This document shows positions 48,992 to 61,177 of a stretch of 64,000 nucleotides of DNA, piece by piece; the stretch's first letter is position 1; every line of letters begins with the position of its first letter. This stretch comes from Antedon mediterranea (Eukaryota > Echinodermata > Crinoidea > Comatulida > Antedonidae), in the NCBI RefSeq assembly GCF_964355755.1, contig NC_092670.1, positions 31,607,795 through 31,671,794 of the forward strand. The letters run 5' to 3'. The notes under the pieces are model-generated. The model worked only from the letters and a program-made list of their open reading frames with translations. It did not search any database and was not told the DNA's origin. The position numbers were made by a program, and so were the translations under genes.

Positions 48992-51119
48992 TGATAAAAA
49001 GTTACTTCTATATGATCCAATATAGTGTCAAGTTTGTAAGATGATATCGGTACTTACATTTCCAGAGAACTTGACTTCGCCTACTAACAGCAAGGCATAA
49101 TCATAAGTGAATACGTTCTGGTGACGTAGCGGTGACGGTGACACGGTTGAAAGGAGCCATTGTGAAGTTTACCGCTTGGAGTTATCCAAGCGATGTGCGG
49201 GGGTCGGTATCTTTACGTTTTAGAATGTGCGATAGTTCATATGCTCCTTCATCTCTATTCATATTATTAGGGTGTAATCTTATATGTATCGCTTCTTTTA
49301 TTTTTCTTGTGTTCCATTCAGTTTCTTTTGCTAAGATTTTGATGTTGTTCCAATTGGGTGTGTGACCAAGAGTCGCCATATGATCCGTGATAGCCGGGCT
49401 GTGAAACTTTTCTGACGCCGACTTTCTGCTTGATCTGGTTGAAACACCTTTGCATTGTTCTACAACTTCTGTTTTGTGTTCTTTAATCCTGGTCTCCAGC
49501 GCTCGTCCTGTTTCTCCAACATACATGCTATCGCAGTTATGACAGTTCACTTGATATACAACACCACACGTGTCTTCTTTTTTAATTTTGTCTTTTGGGT
49601 GTACTAACTGGTCTGGTCTTAACTTGTTTTCAGGAATAAATTATGTGTTAATGTTATGTTCTTTTAGGCATCTTCGTATTCTTTCCGACATATTTGGGAT
49701 ATATGGAATTCCAATACTTTTTGTTTTTCTATGTTTTCATTCTTTTCTGCTTTGTCGTTCTGTTTTTTGTTTTTTAAATTTTTGTTAACACACCACTTGG
49801 GATATTCACATGTAGATAGAGCAGTTCTTATGATTTTAACTTCATTCTCTTGCTCTTTCTGCGTGGAAACAACACTCAATTTATGTTGTAATGGGTGACA
49901 TGAATGAAAGTGTAAATATTGGTTGGTATGAGTAGGTTTTCTGTAAACTGATGAGTGAAATGGAGACGTCTAAGAAAGGTATAGTGTTATTAGTCATATG
50001 TTCTGTTGTGAAAGTAATGTTGTGTGTGGGATCAATTGAGTTAAGATGATAATTAAGGTTGTCAGCAGCTTCTTCTGGAACAACTGCTAACACGTCATCT
50101 ACGTATCTTTTCCATATCAATGGCTTAATTTCTGTATTAGCTGTTTTGAGTGCTTCCTCTTCTAGCCATTCTAAAAACAGGTTTACCACAATAGGGCTCA
50201 CTGGGCTTCCCATCGCAACACCTTCTATTTGTTTATAGAAGTATCCGTTGAAGCTGAAATAGGTGGTATTTATCAGAAGGGACAGAAATTCTAAAATGTC
50301 AACGACGGAGAGATTTGTACGTTCTTTTAAGTCATCAACATTTTCTAGTTTTATTCGTATGATTTTTAATGCTAATTCTGTGGGTGTCTTGGTGAATAGG
50401 GATACAACATCGTACGAGACAAATGTGTAGTTCTGTGGGACATTTAACGTCGCAAGTTTAACTTTACTAAGTCTTTGGAGTTTTTTACATGATGTATAGT
50501 GTTTCCAACTAGAGGCTCTAAAATATCGGCAAGGCTTTTTCCTAAGTCATAGTATATGGAGTTGATGCAGTCAACAATAGGACGAAGCGGTACATTCATT
50601 TTGTGTACTGTTGGAAGGCAGTAAATTCGTGGTGTTACTTCTGCTGTAGGGAATAATATTCTTTTTTGCTTTGGTGTTATTTTCTCTTCTTGTTTTAGTC
50701 TATTTAGGATGGCAACGAGTTTCCTTTTATACTTTTGTGTAGGATTATTGTGTAGTTTTTCATATACTGTTATATCATTCAGCATTGTTTTCGTTTTATC
50801 TTCGTATTCTTTCTTATCTAAAATTACAGTTGCTCTTCCTTTGTCGGCAGGCAATATTATTATGTCTTTATCTTCCTTTAGTGATTTCAAAGCTATTCGT
50901 TCATGTCTGTTAATGTTACTAGGTAGACGTTATTATTGACGTCATCTTCCCTCTTATTCTATCTTTTTCGACATTAGGAACTAGTTTAGCAGCTTGTAAC
51001 GGAAAAATTCAAACCCTTTTCGAGTAGGGAGATCTCCAAGTTCTCTGGAAATGTAAGTACCGATATCATCTTACAAACTTGACACTATTATTGGATCATA
51101 TAGAAATAACTTTTTATCA
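48992..51119 (-). pseudogene. Penelope-like element with GIY-YIG endonuclease
   Basis: Minus-strand retroelement of the Penelope class. The reverse transcriptase part (50890-49881) shows ILPADKGRATVIL, YCLPTVHKMNVPLRPIVD, GSPVSPIVVNLFLEWLEE and YVDDVLAVV. The C-terminal GIY-YIG nuclease (49640-49182) shows VVYQVNCHNC and MYVGETGRALETRIKEH. Several frameshifts and stops separate the parts, so the copy is dead. Nearly identical inverted repeats of about 80 bp flank it (48993-49072 and 51037-51119), consistent with the inverted pseudo-LTR arrangement known for the class. Confidence 0.85.
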
Positions 51120-51974
51120 CATTACATTATCAGATCCAAATGAACTTATTTAATAAAATCAGAATATTTGTTTAAATTAAATAATAATTTAACAGACACT
51201 AGATTAATTAAAATTAAATGAATATAGTATATAAATAAATACAAATAATATAATAATTAAAACACATCAAATACAAAATAAATACAAATAAAAGATATCA
51301 CTGAATAGCGATAGAAATTTTTGCCGCAATGAATGAAGCATATGTACGAAATAGGTCTATAATTATTTAGAATCCATCCATTATTTATTTATTTATCCAT
51401 AATTTATAATCTGTTATTTTTAGCAGATGCTAGATAGTTATTAAATAAATATAGCATATAAATAAATACAAATAATAATTAAAACAAATAAAATACAAAA
51501 AAAGATGTCATTGAAAAGCAATATAACTTTTCGCCACACCTGGCCTTGAATTCGAATGAGGCCTATAATTATTTAGAATCCATCTATTATTTATAAACAC
51601 GGCATCTTGTCGATTTTCTTTCAAGTTATAGTATTGCTAATGCTTTCTAGTGAGCTTTGTAGCGTTTAAATAAATACAAATCCTAATAATTTAATTAAAT
51701 ACAAATAAAAGACACTGTCACAGTCACTGAGAAGCAATAGAACTTTTTGCCACACCTGGCTTTTAAAATTCAATTCAATGAAACAAATGCTAATGTCCTA
51801 CGGAAACTGTTGAATATTGTTATAAGTTGAATAGAAACAAAATGGATGAAATTTTTAGTGAAGTGAACTTGGCAAGATAATCTATCTCTTCATGTCGACA
51901 TGTAAGCAATCGAACTTAGCAACAAAACGTTCTTAAAACTAGTTTAGACATTAATTTGCCTCTCTGTTTTCTAT
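51120..51974. other. AT-rich local repeats, no gene
   Basis: Three or so imperfect copies of a roughly 200-bp AT-rich unit containing TAAATACAAATAATA and GCAATAGAACTTTTTGCC-like blocks. No coding sequence. Confidence 0.4.
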
Positions 51975-51977
51975 GTA

Positions 51978-52145
51978 TAGTTTGTTGAAGAAGTACGATG
52001 ACAGGAGAACAATTGGCGGTGAAAAACGTTGGCTAAATCGATCCAAAGCGACATTTAGAAAAGCAAGTACTGATGACCGCAAATATTGTACAATGCTAAG
52101 AGTCTATGTTAAATACTGTAGTCTACAAATAACCGTTAAAAGGTA
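51978..52145 (+). other. Exon-like open frame, degenerate copy
   Basis: After CTATGTATAG, an open frame begins LLKKYDDRRTIGGEKRW. It is homologous at DNA level to 62163-62381 (shared GTTTGTTGAAGAAG and GATCCAAAGCGACATTTAGA), but the reading frame differs between the copies after a few codons, so at least one is decayed. Product not recognised. Confidence 0.3.
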
Positions 52146-52457
52146 ACTATATAAAATAGACTGTACAAAATAGAAGTAAGCTTTAAATTTCATTATGGTA
52201 GAATCAATCATCGTGTCTCCCAAAAAAGAAGGCAGTCATAGTTCCCTTCACACTGATCTGATGCGTTGGGTATTTACATAAACGCTACAGTATACAGTAT
52301 ACAGTATAATATACTACATGATTACTGTCTCCATCGAGTAAATATAAATAGTTTATTTAAATGAACTAATTGAAAAATGAAACAGAGAAGTTACAGTTCA
52401 CCTGTAGTAAATCATCGTTCTCCATCATGCCGTCCTTTTACATATAGTAGCATTTTA

Positions 52458-52620
52458 AAGTTCTGTCTACACTATCAAACTAGTTAGACAAAAATTGTGC
52501 GATGTGCCCAAATATGGTAGCGATATATCTAAATATGGTAGTAATATGACATAATCATCATCATATGGGAACATCACATTCTTTTGTCAAATAAAATGTG
52601 ATGGCTCTAGACAGAGCCTT
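52458..52620. mobile_element. Short MITE
   Basis: Left end GTTCTGTCTACACTATCAAA and right end resembling its inverse (GATGGCTCTAGACAGAGCC), with internal AAATATGGTAG repeats. Imperfect TIRs, non-coding. Confidence 0.4.
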
Positions 52621-53037
52621 GTACAAGTTAAATTTTTTTTTCACAGATTACTTTTTTAAACTTAACGGAAATATTTTTAATAAGTATGGCCTGGACACAC
52701 GGTATTAATTCAGAGACCCTGGAAAATCTTATAAACGTACTACAAAAGAAAGCATTAGTTTTGGATCTTTGGTCTATGCATTCCATACGAGTACACGAGT
52801 TTTAGTTCAAATGAATTTAATGTGCAAACAGACCTTTAGGCCAATTAAACCTATGACTAGGTTCATATTCACACAATTCCATCTGAAACCCACTGAAAAG
52901 AATACAAACACGAACAAAAATATATGATAGTACAGTTATCATGCAATCGTATCCATTTATTACTTTTTATTTTTTAGGTGAAATTCACTGAATATTTGTA
53001 AAAATCATGAACTACAATCTAATTTTATATTCATGTT

Positions 53038-54311
53038 CTAATAATTATTCTGTGGAAGTTTGCAAACATAACCTTGTACAGCGTTACATTGTTTATCATC
53101 CCATATCGTCTGTAAACCACTTCGGTTCCATACTGTAACGCAGTCTTGGTTGCCACTATGATTGTCAGGTTGATTTCGATCCCAGTTTGTATAAGTTGCC
53201 AACTGATTAGTGTCGCTCCATCTCCATGTACCCTCGTATCTTGCATCGGTCAAACCAATCCAGTAGGTGGCATACGGTTCACGTGTTACCAATCCGTCAG
53301 TAGCTGAATTCCAAAGTCTTGAAACAAATTCGTTTTCTTCCTTACTCCGAATGGACACAAGATGTCCCTTTGCAATCCTTTGAATAAAAAGGTTATTTTA
53401 CTTTATTTGTAGACATTAATACAAATTAAACCTTATTCCGTTTGGACTTCGATCATCATCCTGAAAATGGTCCATTAAAGATCGAAACGTTGAATCAGGA
53501 CTTTCCTACTGTATTTAAAGTATGTTTATACTATTTTATTAAACATTAATATTCACTTTTTTTTGTCTTGTGTGAGTTTACGTTTATATAAATTCTCAGT
53601 TAGGAATATATTGTATACAGTAGATATGTACATTTGTGACAATTAAAGTAAGTGTTTAAAGTAGTTAAAATACAGGTATATTTACATAATAAGATTCTTG
53701 AATTAAGTATTAAACATATTTGTTTTCATTTAAAACTTTAGATACGATGTTAATTAAAATGTAAAAATGAAAGATGGCGGTAAAATAAATACATTAATAT
53801 TCACTAGTCAAAATTGAGCAAAGCTTTGTATTCATCCACCTTATTTATAAGATTGAATTTAAGAACAACTATGTAATTGTTAAAAAGTAAAGTATAATAA
53901 TAAAGAACTTCAAAAATAACTGAGATTATTGGTGTTTTGTGACACTCACGAGCAAAGTTATTTCCATTGATAAAGTATATTTATAAATAAATATTAAATC
54001 ATGTATTATTAGTCTATTTCCATCTAAAGTTGCGTCCAAGATATTACCATTTTAAACAAAATTATTTAAGAAGCATTTGTTGGTCGAGGCATAATTGTAG
54101 GCCTGATTTTATCGAAATAATTTTGTTATACTAACCAGGTTGTGAAACTTTGGCATTTGTTCTCAGCTGCTGTCCAAGTTAATGTTTCCGCAAAGATTCG
54201 GTAGCAATTGCCTAGGTAAGGAACCCAAAAGATAGGACATGGTTGACATGACTCTGCAGTAGGCAGTGCTGCAGCGATGAGCAGAAACATAGCAACAATC
54301 GTTACCTTCAT
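53038..54311 (-). CDS. Secreted C-type lectin, galactose-type (QPD)
   Basis: Two exons on the minus strand: 54311-54136 (donor CTG/GTTAGT, phase 2) and 53377-53038 (acceptor TTATTCAAAG), giving 171 residues. Residues 1-20 form a signal peptide (MKVTIVAMFLLIAAALPTAE). The rest is a single C-type lectin domain with CPIFWVPYLGNCYRIF, WIGLTD (98-103), WRWSD, QPD (128-130) and WDD (151-153). Cys53-Cys164 and Cys138-Cys156 are the expected disulfides. QPD with WDD predicts calcium-dependent galactose/GalNAc binding, as in sea-cucumber CEL-I and sea-urchin echinoidin. N131 and N143 are possible N-glycosylation sites. Likely role: secreted humoral or coelomic lectin in recognition or defence. The 758-bp intron contains a retroelement-derived block near 53450. 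Complete and apparently functional. Confidence 0.9.
53440..53520. repeat. Retroelement-derived structured block in the lectin intron
   Basis: Contains CCTGAAAATGGTCC, then GATCGAAACGTTG. This resembles the CUGANGA...GAAAC layout seen in hammerhead-like motifs of some retroelements, with GGTC/GATC able to pair between the two boxes. The conserved G of CUGANGA is A here, so activity is unlikely. Confidence 0.3.
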
Positions 54312-54499
54312 TTTAAGTTTGTGAAAGCCTATACATAAAAAAAAAATCCAGATATAATTATTTGATAAGCAAACATAGAGCCTATACTACTCATTCTTTA
54401 TTAAAGCAACATGTATTAATTTTCAGGTTTTAGGCAAAATAGAATATTGCATTCAACACTCAAAACATAAAATTGGAGTGATGTTGGATTAAAGAAGGT

Positions 54500-54860
54500 G
54501 AAAATAAATAAAATTGTTAAAAATGTTGAAAAATGTGAAAAATAATTAAAAAAAACAAAAAAAAACAGTTACATTGATAGATGTTAAAAATTGCTGAAAA
54601 TGTTGAAAAATTTGTAAAAACCTTTATTTTGCATCCAAGTATTAATATCTACTGTCAAAATAACGAAAAACTATGAATATGAGTTAGTGTTTACCGACCG
54701 ACCAACCGACCGAAATTGCTGAAAATGTTAACAATTGTTGAAACAATGTTAAAAACATTTATATTTGCCTATAAGTATTAATATCCACTGTCAAAATTAC
54801 GATAAAAATATTAATTTAAGTTATTGTTTACCGAAATTTAATGTTTACCGACCGACCGAC
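54500..54860 (+). repeat. Degenerate tandem repeat with ACCGACCGAC tracts
   Basis: Two main units of about 130 bp share AAGTATTAATATC, ACTGTCAAAAT and GTTTACCGACCGACC, ending ACATAGTGATAG. The terminal words link it to the CCGACAGA element family. Confidence 0.5.
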
Positions 54861-55150
54861 ATAGTGATAGAATCTAACTTGAAATTTATGAGTACCAAAT
54901 TTTATAATCATGAAGTATGTTATACTGTAGAACACTACGTTATGTAAATACCCAACGCATCAGTATGACTATTTCTTTTTCATACTTTACATTATCAAAG
55001 GTTATCAAAAGTTTATAAACAAAACTAAAAATCTAAAATGTCTGTGTTTTAAAATAATATTTCTTCAAAACTACGTAAGTTGTCAGAATGTTGCCTGGTC
55101 AATGCTGTTATGAACTTAACACCGGAATTATGCCTGAATAATAAAAAAAC

Positions 55151-55264
55151 AAGGCCAACAGCCATTAAGTCGCGTGCTACAATGCATAGTGATACCGGAC
55201 CGACAGACAGACCGACAGACCGACAGACAGACCGACAGACAGACCGACCCACCGACATAGTGAA
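55151..55264. mobile_element. CCGACAGA element, left-end copy C
   Basis: AAGGCCAACAGCCATTAAGT followed by CATAGTGATACCGGA, a short CCGACAGA array and ACATAGTGAACTATA. Only the left portion of the 0.9 kb element is present. Confidence 0.65.
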
Positions 55265-55274
55265 CTATACAGAG

Positions 55275-55425
55275 ATAGAGTATAAATTTAAAAATATAGA
55301 TATAAGGAAGAAAAGCAAAGAGATTATGGAGCAGCTGTACCAGAATATACAACACTAAGTACAGCCGCTCCATAATCTCTTTGCTTTTCTTCTTTATATC
55401 TATATTTTTAAATTTATACTAACAA
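55275..55425. repeat. Large hairpin at the left edge of the tandem array
   Basis: Arms 55281-55345 and 55363-55423 are nearly perfect inverted copies around AAAGCAAAGAGATTATGGAG / CTCCATAATCTCTTTGC. The left arm plus loop is an inverted copy of the array junction seen at 58182-58260. Confidence 0.75.
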
Positions 55426-55530
55426 ATATCTTTTTATTAATATTATAATAATAATGATATATCAAAAAAAAATGTATTAAATAATATTTATCGCATAATA
55501 GGCCTAAGCAATCTACGATAATTTAATTAA

Positions 55531-56971
55531 CTAGATGGTACGCTCGCTTCGCTCGCGTACCATCTAGGTCGTGCCCACAGATGGTTCTCGAATACATAAT
55601 AATTTCAGCGTTAAAAAACTGGCGATTTCAAATGTATGTACAATAATACATGTCGTTTACAGGAAAGAATAAATAGACAATGATTTATGTACTCAATTAA
55701 AATTAGCACCCTGAGAATTACTTCCGAAAGAGAAACTTGTCACAAAATGAGACCAATTGTTTAAGTCAAATTTAAACAAACTTAATTTGTGTTTTGTATG
55801 TAACATTAGGGGTGAGGGATGGGGAAGAGGATGGGTGCAAAGAGGAACAATTTTTAAATATATTAAATATATTCTTTATCCATTTAGTAACGAAATATTA
55901 ATTGTTTTCATGTTTTACAAATAATATACCACTAAACACAGTAAAACATTGCTATGTAATACTTTGTTGAAACTATCACCGTCCTAGTCGATTGAAATAG
56001 TACAGTACATGTAACGATACATCACTACGACGTGTATGTTTATATAATGTAAAACAATTTGTGAAAACCACCTCCATTCGAGGAAAATCATAAATTCGAT
56101 TTAATCGTCAATAAATATTAAATTATCTAACTCAACTTAATTAGTAGGCCTAATGGTTTTCAATTGTTTCTTAGAGCCAATTCATACTTAAGTTGGTTCT
56201 TACCCTACCCACCAAAGTTGTTCTGCGTTTAGGGGATGTGATGCACCGTAGGCCTATCCTGTACTGGCTTTACAACGCTACTCGTGCCAGTGAGGGAAGG
56301 GTGATGATGTGGGTGGTTTAAATGCAATAATAAAGATGTTTACATAATATACTGCGACTGAAAACGCTAGCTCATTATCCGTTTAAAAAAAATTATATCC
56401 AACCTCTGCAGCACAGATTGAAAAAAAAAATGGATCAAATTTCTGTTATGAGTATACAGCACTTGCCTTTACGACGCCTGAGGGAATAGACACTTGTGGA
56501 ACAGAGATTGGAATGTTCCATTCATCGCAAATCAATACATTTGTATAAACGTATATTAAATCTATCAAAATAGTATTTTTTAAAGAAAAGCGGCCTGTCT
56601 TCAACATTATGATGCTGTACTCGAGCTGTTCAACCGGTTTTCAGCCATTAAAAACAATTATCGTAGGAGGAGATAGGAAAATGCGAAGCATCCTCGTATT
56701 ATTGTCTGTGGGTATTTTTCAAGACGGACATCCATTAGACAGTGTATACCACGATCGAAAAACACCCCTATTTGGGGCAAATCGTTGAACCTAAATTCGT
56801 TTTAATTGTCAATAACTAATTATCTAACTCAATTTAATTAGTAAACAGGGTTACATCAGGTGGTTAAAATCAGTACCGAGATTCTAACCAACTTTATATA
56901 CCATCGAGTAAGCATTCTAGAAATAACGCGCGATTTACCGAATTTTGCCCTTACGTAAATTTATATATAGA
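55531..56971 (-). mobile_element. Non-autonomous Helitron in array unit 1
   Basis: On the minus strand it starts TCTATATATAAATTTACG and ends in a long GC-rich hairpin (GGTACGCGAGC with its inverse) followed by CTAG, inserted between A and T. These are the Helitron hallmarks (5' TC, 3' hairpin plus CTRR, AT target). Flanking sequence shows it entered array unit X 22 bp from the site used by the second copy. 1,441 bp, no Rep/helicase. Confidence 0.82.
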
Positions 56972-57589
56972 TTGATATAACAAATTTATTAAATACATAA
57001 CATCATTTGAATAAAAAGAACAAATCACATATCTACACATAATCATAACATCGTATACTCTATCTCTAACAATTTATTCAATCTTCTATCGACTAAAGCC
57101 GAAGTATAGTCGTTATCTCGGGACCGTTCTATGGCCACCACCAGGTAGGCTTACTTCATTAAGGCTTCTATGAATGGATGTACTGGTTGGGAGCAGGAAC
57201 GCTAGTAGACCAAACCCAGTACCGTTTTGATTACGATCAATCGGGAAATTACCTCACGACGTTATATCTATATTTTTAAATTTATACTAACATATATCTT
57301 TTTATTAATATAATAATAATAATATATCAAACATGTATTAAATAATATTTATCGCATAATATGCAATCTACGACAATTGAATTAATATTGATATAACACA
57401 TTTATTAAATATATAACATCATTTGAATAAAAAGAACAAATCACATATCTACCCATAATCATAACATCGTATACTCTATCTCTAACAATTCATTCAATCT
57501 TCTATCGGCTAAAGCCGAAGTATAGTCGTTATCTCGGGACCATTCTATGGCCACCACCAGGTAGGCTTACTCCATCAAAGCTTCTATGA

Positions 57590-57856
57590 ATGGATGTACT
57601 GGTTGGGAGCAGAAAACTAGTAGACCATACCCAGTACCGTTTTGATTACGATCAATCGGGAAATTACCTCACAACGTTATATAGGCCTAGGTGCCGACAT
57701 AGGACTCTAGTTGGACTGTACCATCAAGTCATTTCTCGCATTCAAAATCTACACTTTTGCACTAACAAACTTTTCCTATTTCTACATCCTAAACTACTTT
57801 TTATTTTTCTACCATTACCTTCTATATTTTCATCCTTTATCTGTTATACGATATAA
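57590..57856 (+). other. Repeated open frame of the array, copy 1
   Basis: 88 codons beginning MDVLVGSRKLVDHTQYRF, ending in a Phe/Leu/Pro-rich tail. The same frame recurs at 59780 and 60752. The conservation could reflect recent array expansion, not selection. Product not recognised. Confidence 0.3.
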
Positions 57857-58379
57857 ACAACATTACACTCGTACATCGTAACGCGAGCATTTCATTCTAT
57901 ACGCATACGCACTTTATCGAACATAATTTTAAACCAAACCTAATCATACATCATACAACGATAAGACATCAACCGCTTCAGTTCAAAACCAGCTATTAAG
58001 GTAAACTTTTTAAATTTAAATTAATTTTTGTTTCTATCCACTCTACCATATTCATATAAAGATATTGTGGAACCACGTCAGGTCAAGTTCAATATTGAAT
58101 ATCGAAACGTGGCAGGCTGAAGGCGCTTGACCTTTGACAAGATCGCCTAAATTTTTAATATAATATTAACTTTACAATACTTAGTGTTGTATATTCTGGT
58201 ACAGCCGCTCCATAATCTCTTTGCTTTTCTTCCTTATATCTATATTTTTAATTTAAACTAACAAATATCTTTTTATTAATATAATAATAATAATATATCA
58301 AACATTTATTAAATAATTATTTATCGCATAATATGCAATCTACGATAATTGAATTAATTGATATAACAAATTTATTAAA

Positions 58380-59592
58380 CTAGATGGTACGCTCGCTTTG
58401 CTCGCGTACCATCTAGGTCGTGCCCACAGATGGTTCTCGAATACACAGTAATTTCAGCGTTAAAAAACTGGCGATTTCAAATGTACAATAATGCAGGACA
58501 ATAATATATGTCGTTTACAGGAACGATTAAATAGACACTCTGATTTATGTACTCAACTAAAATTAGCACACTGGGAATTACTTCCGAAAGAGAAAGTTGT
58601 CACAAAATGAGACCAATTGTTTAAGTCAAATTTAAACAAACTTAATTTGTGTTTTGTATGTAACATTATGGTTGAGAGATGGGGAAGAGGATGGGTGCAA
58701 AGAGAAACAATTTTTAAATATATTCTTTATTTTGTAACGAAATATTAATTAACATGTTTTACAAATAATATACCACTAAACACAGTAAAACATTGTGATG
58801 TAATACTTTGTTGAAACTATCACCGTCGTAGTCGATTGAAATAGTACAGTACATGTAACGATACACTACGACGTATGTTTATATATAATGTTAAACAATT
58901 TGTGAAAACCACCTCTATTCGGGGCAAATCATAAATTCGATTTAATCGGTAATAAATATTAAATTACGGCGACTGAAAACGCTAGCTCATTATCCGTTTA
59001 AAAAAAAATTATATCCAACCTCTGCAGCACAGATTGAAAAACAAAATGGATCGAATTTCTGTTATGAGTATACAGTACTTGCCTTTACGACGCCTGAGGG
59101 AATAGACACTTGTGGAACGACACAGAGATTGGAATGTTCCATTCATCGCAAATCAATACATTTGCATAAACGTATATTAAATCTATCAAAATAGTATTTT
59201 TTTAAGAAAATGGGCCTGTCTTCAACATTATGATACTGTACTCGAGCTGTTCAACCGGTTTTCAGCTATTAGAAACAATTATCGTAGGAGGAGATAGGAA
59301 AATGCGAAGCCTCCTCGCATTTTTGTGGCCGGTATTTTTCAAGATGGACATCCATTAGACAGTGTATACCACGATCGGAAAACACCCCTATCTGGGGCAA
59401 ATCGTTGAACCTAAATTCGTTTTAATCGTCAATAACTAATTATCTAATTTAATTTAATTAGTAAACAGGGTTAAATCAGGTGGTTAAAATCAGTACCGAA
59501 AGTACGAACCAACTTTACATACCATCGAGTAAAAATTCTAAAAGTAAGGCGCGATTTACCGAATTTTGCCCTTACGTAAATTTATATATAGA
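58380..59592 (-). mobile_element. Non-autonomous Helitron in array unit 2
   Basis: Same ends as the copy at 55531-56971 but 1,213 bp, lacking an internal stretch of about 230 bp. It is inserted exactly between A and T of a sequence that is uninterrupted at 60567-60590, a clean empty site. Confidence 0.85.
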
Positions 59593-59779
59593 TACATAAC
59601 ATCATTTGAATAAAAAGAACAAATCACATATCTACACATAATCATAACATCGTATACTGCTCTATCTCTAACAATTCATTCAATCTTCTATCGACTAAAG
59701 CCGAAGTATAGTCGTTATCTAGGGACCGTTCTATGGCCACCACCAGGTAGGCTTACTTCATCAAAGCTTCTATGAATGG

Positions 59780-60067
59780 ATGTACTGGTTGGGAGCAGAA
59801 AAACTAGTAGACCATACCCAGTACCGTTTTGATTACGATCAATCGGGAAATTACCTCACAACGTTATATAGGCCTAGGTGCCGACATAGGACTCTAGTTG
59901 GACTGTACCATCAAGTCATTTCTCGCATTCAAAATCTACACTTTTGCACTAACAAACTTTTCCTATTTCTACATCCTAAACTACTTTTTATTTTTCTACC
60001 ATACCTTCTATATTTTCATCCTTTATCTGTTATACGATATAAACAACATTACACGCGTACATCGTAA
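59780..60067 (+). other. Repeated open frame of the array, copy 2
   Basis: 95 codons, near identical to the copy at 57590 in its first 70 residues; the C-terminus differs because of an indel in the T-rich tail. Confidence 0.3.
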
Positions 60068-60751
60068 CGCGAGCATTTCATTCTATACGCATACGCACTT
60101 TATCGAACATAATTTTAAACCAAACCTAATCATACATCATACAACGATAAGACATCAACCGATTCAGCTCAAAACCAGTTATTAAGGTACACTTTTTAAA
60201 TTTAAATTAATTTTTGTTTCTATCCACTCTACCATATTCATAATATAAAGATATTGTGGAACCACGTCAGGTGAAGTTCAATATTGAATATCGAAACGTG
60301 GCAGGCTGAAGGCGCTTGACCTTTGACAAGATCGCCTAAATTTTTAATATAATATTAACTTTACAATACTTAGTGTTGTATATTCTGGTACAGCCGCTCC
60401 ATAATCTCTTTGCTTTTCTTCCTTATATCTATATTTTTAATTTAAACTAACAAATATCTTTTTATTAATATAATAATAATAATATATCAAACATTTATTA
60501 AATAATATTTATCGCATAATATGCAATCTACGATAATTGAATTAATTGATATAACAAATTTATTAAATACATAACATCATTTGAATAAAAAGAACAAATC
60601 ACATATCTACACATAATCATAACATCGTATACTCTATCTCTAACAATTCATTCAATCTTCTATCGACTAAAGCCGAAGTATAGTCGTTATCTCGGGACCG
60701 TTCTATGGCCACCACCAGGTAGGCTTACCTCATCAAAGCTTCTATGAATGG

Positions 60752-61018
60752 ATGTACTGGTTGGGAGCAGAAAAACTAGTAGACCATACCCAGTACCGTT
60801 TTGATTACGATCAATCGGGAAATTACCTCACAACGTTATATAGGCCTAGGTGCCGACATATGACTCTAGTTGTACTGTACCATCAAGTCATTTCTCGCAT
60901 TCAAAATCTACACTTTTGCACTAACAAACTTTTCCTATTTCTACATCCTAAACTACTTTTTATTTTTCTACCATTTATACCTTCTATATTTTCATCCTTT
61001 ATCTGTTATACGATATAA
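60752..61018 (+). other. Repeated open frame of the array, copy 3
   Basis: 88 codons, near identical to the other two copies, with a few substitutions (for example RHMTLVVLY for RHRTLVGLY). Confidence 0.3.
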
Positions 61019-61177
61019 ACAACATTACACGCGTACATCGTAACGCGAGCATTTCATTCTATACGCATACGCACTTTATCGAACATAATTTTAAACCAAA
61101 CCTAATCATACATCATACAACGATAAGACATCAACCGATTCAGTTCAAAACCAGTTATTAAGGTAAACTTTTTAAAT

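Noticed and set aside
58074-58140. Pseudoknot-like or ribozyme-like pairing around ATATCGAAACGTGG in the array unit
   Set aside because: CCACGT/ACGTGG pairs, but the second stem is not compensated in the copy near 60252-60320 and no catalytic core in the right order was found.
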